Positions 1-5,873 are shown, counted from the stretch's first letter. The stretch: DNA of 7,179 bases from an uncultured Erysipelotrichaceae bacterium (GCA_902803685.1 CADCQR010000124.1:1-7179); one strand, 5' to 3'. Made by a program: numbers and translations. The notes: generated by a model not told the origin, from the letters alone.

Positions 1-34
1 AAAAAAATACCAACTTCTTTTAGAAATTGATATT
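1..34 (-). terminator. Intrinsic terminator downstream of tRNA-Arg
   Basis: On the minus strand, positions 34-23 pair with 17-6 to form a 12-bp stem that includes two G-U pairs. It closes a 5-nt loop (TAAAA) and is followed by a run of seven T at 7-1, two of which lie in the stem base. This is a textbook Rho-independent terminator and would end the transcript carrying the tRNA and probably the lipoprotein and hydrolase genes. Positions 35-80, between it and the tRNA 3' end, show nothing I can identify. Confidence 0.8.
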
Positions 35-80
35 TTCTATATTAAATCCAAAACTTTAAAAGTCTGGACAGATTTCCCAA

Positions 81-156
81 TGGTGCCTTCGTCGGGATTC
101 GAACCCGTATCACTTCCGTCGGAGGGAAGAATTTTATCCAATTAAACTACAAAGGC
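81..156 (-). tRNA. tRNA-Arg, anticodon CCG, with encoded CCA
   Basis: The minus strand folds into a full cloverleaf of 76 nt including the encoded CCA. The acceptor is GCCTTTG/CGAAGGC (7 bp, one G-U). The D stem is GTTT/AAAT, and its loop has G18, G19 and A20. The anticodon stem is CTTCC/GGAAG around loop CTCCGAC, and the T loop is TTCGAAT. The anticodon CCG lies at 122-120 and reads the Arg codon CGG. A20 and C35 are the usual arginine identity elements in bacteria, so anticodon and body agree. One oddity is that the outermost T-stem pair (49-65) is A-A, leaving four good pairs. The 5' end is only 12 nt past the lipoprotein stop codon, with no convincing promoter between, so it may be processed from the upstream transcript. 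Confidence 0.95.
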
Positions 157-178
157 AAAAAAGAAAAGCTACTTTTCT
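157..178 (-). terminator. Weak hairpin with T-run at the lipoprotein stop codon
   Basis: On the minus strand AGAAAAG (178-172) pairs with CTTTTCT (168-162) around a 3-nt loop that is the lipoprotein TAG stop codon (171-169). A run of T at 162-157 ends directly against the tRNA 5' end. The stem has only two G-C pairs and a tight loop, so it may be a leaky terminator or a processing element between the mRNA and the tRNA, or chance in AT-rich DNA. Confidence 0.35.
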
Positions 179-672
179 GTACAACGTGTACCAAGTTTTT
201 CAGCCAATTCTAACCAATCTTTTAATGAAACTTTACCATTTCTTATTATTGACTGTTCACTATTTTCAATACGTTTGAGTTCATCCATGTTTACTCTATT
301 ATATTCAATTAAAGTATCTGAGCTAACTTCTGTATTTGTTCTTGTTACAGTATTTGTATAATATTTCAAATCTTCATACGCCTTAAAAATTTTTCTATAA
401 GCAGCTTCATATTGATCTAGAATAGCAGAATCTGTAGATTGAACTTTTTCTATAGAGTGTAATGTAGTTATATATCCATTCCTATATTTTATATCATAAC
501 TTAAAACTGTAGAAGCATTGCCAGATATATTTCCAACTCTACTACAAATCAAATTACCACTTGTACCATCCGTATCACTCTTTGATGATACATCTGTGCC
601 AGATTCTACTCTTTTACCACACCCCACCAATAAAAAACATAACAGTAATAGTATTAGTATTTTCTTTTTCAT
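169..672 (-). CDS. Small lipoprotein, possibly YehR/DUF1307-like
   Basis: A 167-residue secreted lipoprotein. The N-terminus has MKKK, a hydrophobic stretch of about 12 residues and the lipobox LVGC (residues 15-18), so Cys18 should be lipidated and anchor the protein outside the membrane. A low-complexity Ser/Thr/Asp/Gly linker follows (about 23-40), then a compact domain with two more cysteines (Cys43 and Cys164) that could form a disulphide. The order of segments recalls the YehR/DUF1307 lipoprotein family: a short Tyr-rich strand near 58-70, a helix with YEAAYRKIFKAY, a second strand with IEYNRVNMDEL, and a C-terminal helix SLKDWLELAEKLG. That match is from memory and is only moderate; the family function is unknown. 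The ATG at 672 is chosen over an in-frame GTG at 681 because the GTG overlaps the ribosome binding site. The gene lies 41 nt after the hydrolase stop and is probably co-transcribed with it. Confidence 0.85.
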   Translation of the reverse strand: MKKKILILLLLCFLLVGCGKRVESGTDVSSKSDTDGTSGNLICSRVGNISGNASTVLSYDIKYRNGYITTLHSIEKVQSTDSAILDQYEAAYRKIFKAYEDLKYYTNTVTRTNTEVSSDTLIEYNRVNMDELKRIENSEQSIIRNGKVSLKDWLELAEKLGTRCTEK

Positions 673-680
673 TGTATGCA

Positions 681-687
681 CTTCCTT
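681..687 (-). promoter_or_regulatory. Ribosome binding site fixing the lipoprotein start
   Basis: AAGGAAG on the minus strand lies 8 nt before the ATG at 672, the right distance for that start. The upstream in-frame GTG (681-679) begins inside this site, so a 170-residue protein starting there is unlikely. Confidence 0.7.
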
Positions 688-713
688 AAATTAAGTTTAT
701 CAAAAATAATTAT

Positions 714-1577
714 TCAAATAAACTGTTTTATGGAATTTATATATTCTTTTCTCATATCAAAATCATTAGTATTTATAAAACCATGTTTAGCAAACAAAAT
801 ATTTAAGTATACCGAGTTATTCTTTAATTTGGTAAAAAAATCTTTTCCTTCATCACGTAAAGGATCTAAATCGCCAGTAATTATAAGAGTTTGAGGGTAA
901 TTATTAAAATTCTTGTTTAGTATTGGGCAAACATCATCTGATTGCAAATTAGCTTCCTTATTAGCATAATATTTCATACATTTTCTTAAACGATTTATAA
1001 ATTGTTTGTTTGACTCAAGAGAATTTTTTATAGAATCATATTTACTATTTAAACTATATTCTCCAGATAATACAGGATATATTAATATTTCCTTATTTAT
1101 ATAATTAATTTTCTTCTTTATAAATCTAAATGTTATTGAGGAAATAAAGTTTCCTCCTAAAGAATCTCCCATAAGTGTTACTTTATCTTTGGGGATATTT
1201 GCTTTATCTAATTCTTCATATAAGTATGTAATTACCCTCTCTATTTTATCCAAAATAATAGGATATTCAATAGTAGTTTCATAATAATCTATAGCGATTA
1301 TTAATTTATCTAAATCAATAGCCAAATCTTCGCATATTTTTGTATATTCTTCATTGCATTTAGTTAGTCTACCATCTCCGGGTACATATATTATCACTTC
1401 ATTAATATCTGATATTTTATCGGGATAAAATACTCTTACTGGAAGTAAATCTTCATCAAAAACTATCTTATAATTTGATATATTAAGTTTTGAAATAGAT
1501 GGAGCAAGTATTTCTTTTACTGTTCTATATAATCTATATTTATTATATTTATCAAAATTAGTTACCCTTTTATTCAT
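714..1577 (-). CDS. Alpha/beta-hydrolase, HSL-like esterase/lipase with altered oxyanion motif
   Basis: A 287-residue cytoplasmic alpha/beta-hydrolase with no signal peptide. The triad is visible: nucleophile Ser139 in GDSLGG (137-142), Asp238 in GDLDPLRDEG (235-244) and His265 in KHGF (264-267). The DPLRDEG...HGF ending is typical of the hormone-sensitive-lipase/alpha-beta-hydrolase-3 group, whose members cleave short or medium acyl esters. The HGGG oxyanion motif of that group is replaced by VPGDG (65-69), which may change the substrate, so true esterase activity is an inference. The ATG at 1577 has a short-spaced GGTGAT site at 1581-1586, which matches the 3' half of the AAGGAGGTGAT consensus. 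The stop is TGA. Lying between two acyltransferase genes and a lipoprotein gene, it may act on lipid or acylated envelope substrates, but nothing shows this directly. Confidence 0.85.
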   Translation of the reverse strand: MNKRVTNFDKYNKYRLYRTVKEILAPSISKLNISNYKIVFDEDLLPVRVFYPDKISDINEVIIYVPGDGRLTKCNEEYTKICEDLAIDLDKLIIAIDYYETTIEYPIILDKIERVITYLYEELDKANIPKDKVTLMGDSLGGNFISSITFRFIKKKINYINKEILIYPVLSGEYSLNSKYDSIKNSLESNKQFINRLRKCMKYYANKEANLQSDDVCPILNKNFNNYPQTLIITGDLDPLRDEGKDFFTKLKNNSVYLNILFAKHGFINTNDFDMRKEYINSIKQFI

Positions 1578-1592
1578 TATATCACCGTTATA

Positions 1593-1626
1593 AATATAAC
1601 ATAGTTTAAATTATTATAATTTTCAA
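1593..1626 (-). promoter_or_regulatory. Candidate promoter for the hydrolase-lipoprotein unit
   Basis: In the 66-nt gap before the hydrolase, TTGAAA (1626-1621) stands 17 nt from TATGTT (1603-1598), a plausible -35/-10 pair with 4/6 agreement at -10. An overlapping alternative is the extended -10 TGT-TATATT (1601-1593), but it would start transcription almost on the ribosome binding site. A small dyad, GTTAT/ATAAC, covers 1587-1600. There is no clear terminator after the acyltransferase stop at 1644, so read-through from that operon is also possible. Confidence 0.3.
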
Positions 1627-1643
1627 ATTAGCGCTACTTTACA

Positions 1644-2501
1644 CTATTTTTCACCATTTTTATAATTATCTCTATATAATTGTATAATTATTTCTCTTAA
1701 TTTAGAATTAGCTTCTTCTAAGTTCTCGTTTTCGTTAACCTTGAAAGGTTTACCTATTATCATTTTAAGATTGTTCCCTCTAAATTTATATTGTCCCATT
1801 ATAACAAATGGTAATATATAAGCACCAGTCTTCTGAGCCATGGATACTGTACCAAATTTAAAAGGAAGAAAGAGTGCCTCAAAATACTCATCATCGGTAA
1901 TTATCTTTTTTTCAATTAATTCCTGCATAAAATTATTAATATCAATTTTTCCAGTAAGAATTGATAGAATATCTGATTCTTTTATTTTGTTTATACTACA
2001 TAGATTTTCTAAATAATTCATTTGGGAAGCTTTAATATTTTTCATAATCTTAGTAAATTCTTTAAAGGAAATATTTTCTTTTATATAACTATCATAAAGT
2101 TGATGTAACTTTTCTTCCTTTATATTATTTCTTGTTCCTTCAGGGAATATTCCTAAAGCATAACCATTATTTAGTACATTTATTGCTGCACTTTTAGCAT
2201 TATCATCATGAATTTTCCTATCTACGGGTATACATCCAACACTATTAAAGAACCATCTGGTCTTTTTACTATCAAAGTATTCTTTCTTTGCCATATAATG
2301 AAAACATCTTTTGGAGCTAATTATCATATTACATTGATCCATTATATGAACATGATTGCCAGCTACTATTATTGCTCCAGTAGCTGGTATATTTTCTTTA
2401 CCAATTATTGTTGGATTATACCAAAATTTATATATAGGAGTTAAAATCGGTCTTAATATTTTATATATTAATAGCTTTTCTTTACTTGTCTTTTGTATCA
2501 T
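1644..2501 (-). CDS. PlsC-type lysophospholipid acyltransferase with an internal insertion
   Basis: A 285-residue member of the PlsC/LPLAT family, which transfers an acyl chain to 1-acyl-glycerol-3-phosphate or a related lysolipid at the membrane. Motifs are in order: NHVHIMD with His50 and Asp55 (the HX4D catalytic pair), GCIPVDR (89-95), FPEGTR (119-124) and ILPFVIMG (229-236). The N-terminus has no signal peptide but a basic-hydrophobic start that could lie on the membrane. The striking feature is a charged, helix-rich segment at about 126-211 between FPEGTRN and LPFKFGT; the neighbouring paralogue has only about 9 residues there. The HX4D and EGTR motifs are intact, so the enzyme should be active. 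The start at 2501 lies within the end of the upstream gene (20-nt overlap) and has AGGT 6-7 nt before it, so translational coupling is likely. The exact lipid substrate is unknown. Confidence 0.9.
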   Translation of the reverse strand: MIQKTSKEKLLIYKILRPILTPIYKFWYNPTIIGKENIPATGAIIVAGNHVHIMDQCNMIISSKRCFHYMAKKEYFDSKKTRWFFNSVGCIPVDRKIHDDNAKSAAINVLNNGYALGIFPEGTRNNIKEEKLHQLYDSYIKENISFKEFTKIMKNIKASQMNYLENLCSINKIKESDILSILTGKIDINNFMQELIEKKIITDDEYFEALFLPFKFGTVSMAQKTGAYILPFVIMGQYKFRGNNLKMIIGKPFKVNENENLEEANSKLREIIIQLYRDNYKNGEK

Positions 2502-3072
2502 TTCTTACCTCACTTAATTCTTTTGATATAAATTTCATTAACTTATCATTTTCTAAAGTTAAATCACCTTGAACGCTTATTGGCTCTAAAAATTTAATAC
2601 AAATATTTTTTCTAAAAATTTTATATTTCCCTGTTATTACAAAAGGTACTAAAGTTGCAGGCGCTTCATAACTCATTTTTACTGCGCCTATTTTAAATGG
2701 TAAAATTATATCATCCGTTCTGTTAATAGTTCCTTCAGGAAATATTCCTATACATAGCCCTTTTTTTAATGAATTAATAGCGTTTTCTAGTGCACTCTTA
2801 TCATGTGTTTTTCTATTAACAGAAATAGATCCCATCCATTGCATAATAGGCTTAGTTATTCCTTTAAATAATTCAATCTTTGCTAAAAAATGAACCTGTC
2901 TTTTATTGCTAGATATCAGAAGGAATGGATCTAACCATTTTGTATGATTTCCTGCTAAAACACAAGCACCTTCTTTTGGAATATTCTCTTTACCAATAAT
3001 CTTTGGTCTAAATAAAATTTTGAATATAAATGTTATTATCGGTCTTACAATTTTATAAAACAATGTATCCAT
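2482..3072 (-). CDS. plsC: 1-acyl-sn-glycerol-3-phosphate acyltransferase (PlsC family)
   Basis: A 196-residue minimal acyltransferase. Visible motifs are NHTKWLDP with the HX4D pair His43/Asp48, ISVNR (83-87), FPEGTI (111-116) and LVPFVITG (141-148). The family acylates lysophosphatidic acid to phosphatidic acid in membrane phospholipid synthesis, using acyl-ACP or acyl-CoA. Its length is near the lower end of the family and the domain looks complete. The N-terminal 45 residues closely resemble those of the downstream 285-residue enzyme (both have IIGKENIP...GNH), so the pair arose by tandem duplication. It is first in its operon, with a GGAGGA site 10 nt before ATG 3072 and an extended -10 promoter about 50 nt upstream. 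Which of the two is the housekeeping PlsC is uncertain; this one is closer to the standard size. Confidence 0.92.
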   Translation of the reverse strand: MDTLFYKIVRPIITFIFKILFRPKIIGKENIPKEGACVLAGNHTKWLDPFLLISSNKRQVHFLAKIELFKGITKPIMQWMGSISVNRKTHDKSALENAINSLKKGLCIGIFPEGTINRTDDIILPFKIGAVKMSYEAPATLVPFVITGKYKIFRKNICIKFLEPISVQGDLTLENDKLMKFISKELSEVRNDTKDK

Positions 3073-3077
3073 TTAGA

Positions 3078-3092
3078 AATTGTCCTCCAATT
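3078..3092 (-). promoter_or_regulatory. Shine-Dalgarno site in a small hairpin loop
   Basis: On the minus strand AATTG (3092-3088) can pair with CAATT (3082-3078), leaving GAGGA in the loop, the core of the GGAGGA ribosome site of the first acyltransferase gene. The stem has only one G-C pair, so it is weak. It would present rather than hide the site. Confidence 0.35.
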
Positions 3093-3120
3093 AAACTTTG
3101 CCCTACTATAATTCATATAT

Positions 3121-3129
3121 ATTATAGCA
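3121..3129 (-). promoter_or_regulatory. Extended -10 promoter of the acyltransferase operon
   Basis: TGC-TATAAT on the minus strand is a perfect -10 hexamer with the TGn extension. No good -35 is seen 16-18 nt upstream, which extended -10 promoters tolerate. Transcription would start near 3114 and give a leader of about 40 nt. A 12-bp perfect palindrome, TGTTTTAAAACA (3132-3143), sits just upstream in the spacer and could be an operator. Confidence 0.6.
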
Positions 3130-3150
3130 CCTGTTTTAAAACATAGTATA

Positions 3151-3178
3151 TATAAAGCGACGTCTAAAGTACGTCGCT
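3151..3178 (-). terminator. Terminator after murD2
   Basis: An 8-bp perfect stem, AGCGACGT (3178-3171) with ACGTCGCT (3163-3156), closes a 7-nt loop nine bases after the murD2 stop codon. It is unusually GC-rich for this DNA. The tail is only TTTATAT, so termination may be incomplete. It separates the murL-murD2 unit from the acyltransferase operon. Confidence 0.6.
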
Positions 3179-3187
3179 AAATTAAAA

Positions 3188-4513
3188 TCATTCATTATTT
3201 CTAATTAATTCTTTATATTTTTTTCCTTTTTCTTCAAAATTTTTGAAATATTCATAACTTGAAGCTGCCGGTGATAGTAAACATATACTATCTTTTTTAG
3301 TAACTTCAAAAGCTTTTTTTACAGCTTCTTCTAATGTGTCAACCAATATAACTCGGCTCTTGTCTAATTTAGAAGCTAATTTATGTCCTGTGGTTGGCAT
3401 ACAGATGAAATTCTGAATTTCAGAAGTATTTAAAAAATCAACTAGTTCTGTATAATCAATATGTCTATCCATTCCACCAAATATTAAAGTGTTAACATCT
3501 TTTAATGTTCTACAAGCACTTATTGTTGCTTCTGGGATTGTCGCTATAACATCATTATAGAAATTTATATCTTTGTATTTTCCAACATATTCCATTCTAT
3601 GTTCAAGCGGCTGAAAATTTTTAATACTTTCTAAAGCTTTATTCAAATCTAAGTTATAAATAGAGGCTACTAAAAGAGCAAACATAATATTCTTTAAATT
3701 GTGATCACCTTTTAAATTAGTTACAATTTTATCTTTATTTAAAAACAGAGTATCATTAATGTATATATCACCATTATCCTTCAAATATATACTTGCTTTA
3801 TCATTAAAGCTTACAGTTAACTTATTACTTTTTATGGCAGTAAAATTTTGTTTCTGCAAATAATGATTATCTAAATCATATATTGCATAGTCTTCACCAT
3901 CTTGATATCTAACAATATTCATTTTAGCGGCATGATAATTTTCAACACTACCAGTATGATCTAAATGATCAACATATAAATTTAAAATTATACCAACATG
4001 TGGTGAATGATGTACTGTTTCTAACTGATGTGAAGACATTTCAGTAACAATAACACAATCCCCATACTCATCTATATTATCAAAAACAGGTATGCCAATA
4101 TTACCAACTAAAAAAGTCTTTGAAATCTGATCTTTAAATATATTATATATTAAAGATGAAGTTGTACTTTTACCTTTTGTACCAGTTATACCTATAACAT
4201 TTTTACTATTGAATTCTAATAATAATTCAATTTGTGATGTTAATTTTTTCTTTGTACTATCAGAAAAATTCATACTAACAATACCAGGTGTTTTTATAAT
4301 TAAATCAAATTCTGTTAAATCTTCTTCTCCATGATATGGCTTATACTTTACATTTTCATCATCTATTTCAATCTCTTTTTGATCTAAAATAGTTAATTTT
4401 AATTTATTATCATACTTTCTAATAAAATTATATGTAGACTTGCCTTCTCTTCCAAATCCTAGTATTGCAATATTGTGATATTGCTTAATCTTTTCTATTA
4501 TTTTATTTTGCAT
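3188..4513 (-). CDS. murD2: MurD-family ligase, probable MurD2 (UDP-MurNAc-L-Ala:L-Glu ligase)
   Basis: A 441-residue cytoplasmic Mur ligase of normal family length. The N-terminal UDP-binding domain begins with the glycine-rich ILGFGREGKS (17-26). The central ATPase domain has the P-loop GTKGKST (111-117), acidic Glu158 in EMSSHQLE, VDHLDH (181-186) and Lys197, placed as the carbamylated lysine. The C-terminal domain has EHRMEYVG (304-311), FGGMDRHIDY (345-354) and SPAASSYEYFKNFEEKG (414-430). Canonical MurD carries NDSKATN at the start of the C-terminal domain; here it is NDVIATIPEAT (320-330), so the Lys that contacts substrate is missing. That pattern, and coupling to murL upstream (11-nt overlap), suggest MurD2, which adds L-Glu rather than D-Glu to UDP-MurNAc-L-Ala. 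An AGAGG site lies 9 nt before ATG 4513, inside murL. Ligase assignment is near certain; MurD2 rather than MurD is inference. Confidence 0.88.
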   Translation of the reverse strand: MQNKIIEKIKQYHNIAILGFGREGKSTYNFIRKYDNKLKLTILDQKEIEIDDENVKYKPYHGEEDLTEFDLIIKTPGIVSMNFSDSTKKKLTSQIELLLEFNSKNVIGITGTKGKSTTSSLIYNIFKDQISKTFLVGNIGIPVFDNIDEYGDCVIVTEMSSHQLETVHHSPHVGIILNLYVDHLDHTGSVENYHAAKMNIVRYQDGEDYAIYDLDNHYLQKQNFTAIKSNKLTVSFNDKASIYLKDNGDIYINDTLFLNKDKIVTNLKGDHNLKNIMFALLVASIYNLDLNKALESIKNFQPLEHRMEYVGKYKDINFYNDVIATIPEATISACRTLKDVNTLIFGGMDRHIDYTELVDFLNTSEIQNFICMPTTGHKLASKLDKSRVILVDTLEEAVKKAFEVTKKDSICLLSPAASSYEYFKNFEEKGKKYKELIRNNE

Positions 4514-5828
4514 CTTTAATCGCCTCTTTTAAAATATTTAAATACTCATCTATGACATTGTTTTCATAATACATTTTGGTTAAATCAATATTAATATTCT
4601 CATAATATTTCTCTTTATAAAGCGCTGCTAAATAAGAAGAATCTTTCATAATGATACGCTTCATAGCATATTTGGCTTCTTCAATGGTGCCAATGCACTC
4701 AAATGGTTTTGTTTTTTCTTTCCCTATTAATTGCAAGAAACTATGTTCCAAATTTTTATTTTCTAACAAGTTTTCACCAAATATATCAATTACTTCTTCT
4801 TTAGACATAAAGGCCTCTAACATTATATATACAAATAAACACTTTGGACAATTGCAACACCACTTCCATGGATTTTCTTTAGACCCTAAATTACAACTAC
4901 GGAATATTTTATGATATTTATTATATTTCGAAAACAAATAAGCAATTTGTATCTCTTTTATTGGTCTTAATAAACTAAAGTATTTAATATCTATTTTAAA
5001 ATATTTCTTAGTATACTCATAAAAATCATTTTCAAACTCATATGTCTTAGAATATTGATGATTTATATTAGTGCCAATAACAGTTGGTTCGTTAGCACTT
5101 CCTTCGTTCGATAGAACTATATATTTTCTATTCGTTAAATATGCTACCAAATAAGAAACAAAGGCTACAATGGCACTAAAAGGAGTATGGCCATTTAAAA
5201 ATCCCAAATTATTTAACTCGATCAGATTTGCATCTATTTTTCTCTTTACTGCATAGCACTCATTATTTCCAATACAATCATAGTGAATCTGTTTTGGATT
5301 AATCACAATACACTTATTATCATATTCTTTCAACAATTCTAGAGTAACATTTGAATCTTTTCCTCCACCAACAGGAATCAAGTTTCCAAAACCCTGGTAA
5401 TACACGTCAGAAAAAGATATTTCTTTTCCTTTAACTATAAATTCAAATAATTCATATGCTGAAATATTTACGTTATTTATATAAAGTAATTCACTTAATC
5501 CATTAAAAAATAATTTTTTAAACCAAGTTTGTTCCTCCGCATCGATATAGCCAGCTTCAACAACTACTTTCTTTGGGCATACGCATTTATAGTAACTAAT
5601 TAATTCTACTAGACCTAATCTAAATACAATTGCATTTAATAAATCTTGATTAATATTATCATTTACTATATCCTTTTTTAAAATACTTATAGTTGGTTGA
5701 AAGGTTCTAAGATTGGGGATTTCAAATTCATATTTAATTTGCATATATTGTTCATCATATGTAATTTGATAATTTCTATATATTATTTCAGAATACTTTT
5801 CTCTAAATAAATTAAATTTCTCATTCAT
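4503..5828 (-). CDS. murL: MurL: UDP-MurNAc-L-Ala-L-Glu epimerase
   Basis: A 441-residue protein that I recognise as MurL, which converts the terminal L-Glu of UDP-MurNAc-L-Ala-L-Glu to D-Glu with ATP hydrolysis to AMP and PPi. Numbering is from ATG 5828. A PP-loop-like VGGGKDS (153-159) fits adenylation chemistry. It is followed by SNEGSANEPT (240-249), a polar segment with NHQYSKTYEFE (256-266) and a cysteine cluster WCCNCPKC (323-330) plus Cys312 that may bind metal or be catalytic. There are no membrane segments. The ATG at 5828 is preferred over an in-frame ATG at 5843, because GGTGGTGA lies just before 5828 while no ribosome site precedes 5843; the longer form would add MVVNI. It is first in a two-gene unit with murD2, whose product makes its substrate. 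If it were not MurL, the motif would suggest another PP-loop enzyme of the ExsB/asparagine-synthetase type. Confidence 0.85.
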   Translation of the reverse strand: MNEKFNLFREKYSEIIYRNYQITYDEQYMQIKYEFEIPNLRTFQPTISILKKDIVNDNINQDLLNAIVFRLGLVELISYYKCVCPKKVVVEAGYIDAEEQTWFKKLFFNGLSELLYINNVNISAYELFEFIVKGKEISFSDVYYQGFGNLIPVGGGKDSNVTLELLKEYDNKCIVINPKQIHYDCIGNNECYAVKRKIDANLIELNNLGFLNGHTPFSAIVAFVSYLVAYLTNRKYIVLSNEGSANEPTVIGTNINHQYSKTYEFENDFYEYTKKYFKIDIKYFSLLRPIKEIQIAYLFSKYNKYHKIFRSCNLGSKENPWKWCCNCPKCLFVYIMLEAFMSKEEVIDIFGENLLENKNLEHSFLQLIGKEKTKPFECIGTIEEAKYAMKRIIMKDSSYLAALYKEKYYENINIDLTKMYYENNVIDEYLNILKEAIKDAK

Positions 5829-5833
5829 TATAT

Positions 5834-5841
5834 TCACCACC
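5834..5841 (-). promoter_or_regulatory. Ribosome binding site that decides the murL start
   Basis: GGTGGTGA on the minus strand differs by one base from GGAGGTGA and lies 5 nt before ATG 5828. It overlaps the codons that would be residues 1-3 of the longer reading from ATG 5843, which has only AT sequence upstream. Confidence 0.6.
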
Positions 5842-5864
5842 ATAATTATATCATTATATTAATT

Positions 5865-5873
5865 AATTTAGCA
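5865..5873 (-). promoter_or_regulatory. Candidate extended -10 promoter of murL-murD2
   Basis: TGC-TAAATT follows the terminator of the upstream gene on the minus strand. It would start transcription near 5858, about 30 nt before ATG 5828, leaving room for the ribosome site. The hexamer matches 4/6 and no clear -35 is seen. A perfect TATAAT at 5858-5853 is an alternative without a TGn, giving a leader of under 20 nt. Confidence 0.35.

Noticed and set aside
714..716. TGA as a tryptophan codon (Mycoplasma code)
   Set aside because: Reading through this TGA would fuse the hydrolase past its complete alpha/beta fold into the lipoprotein leader region, and the Trp codons in murL are TGG.
694..724. 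Inverted repeat AGTTTAT/ATAAACT between hydrolase and lipoprotein genes as a terminator
   Set aside because: The 7-bp AT-only-but-one stem has a 17-nt loop and no T-run after it on the minus strand; it also spans the hydrolase stop codon.
676..894. Plus-strand open frame of 72 codons
   Set aside because: It lies opposite the hydrolase gene, has a composition of Ile/Phe/Lys/Ser typical of antisense AT-rich DNA, and has no convincing ribosome site or motif.
2208..2444. Plus-strand open frame of 78 codons
   Set aside because: It is entirely inside the 285-residue acyltransferase on the other strand, whose motifs are clear; the translation has no recognisable feature.
4651..4914. Plus-strand open frame of 87 codons
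   Set aside because: Antisense to the 3' part of murL, where conserved cysteine and helical segments are coding on the minus strand.
4503..5828. murL as a 7-cyano-7-deazaguanine synthase (QueC) or asparagine-synthetase-like gene
   Set aside because: The GGGKDS loop and cysteine cluster are reminiscent, but the protein is about twice the length of QueC and is coupled to a Mur ligase, which fits MurL better.
5829..5843. Longer murL starting at ATG 5843
   Set aside because: No ribosome site precedes it, whereas GGTGGTGA sits correctly for ATG 5828; the five extra residues (MVVNI) are the Shine-Dalgarno region read as protein.
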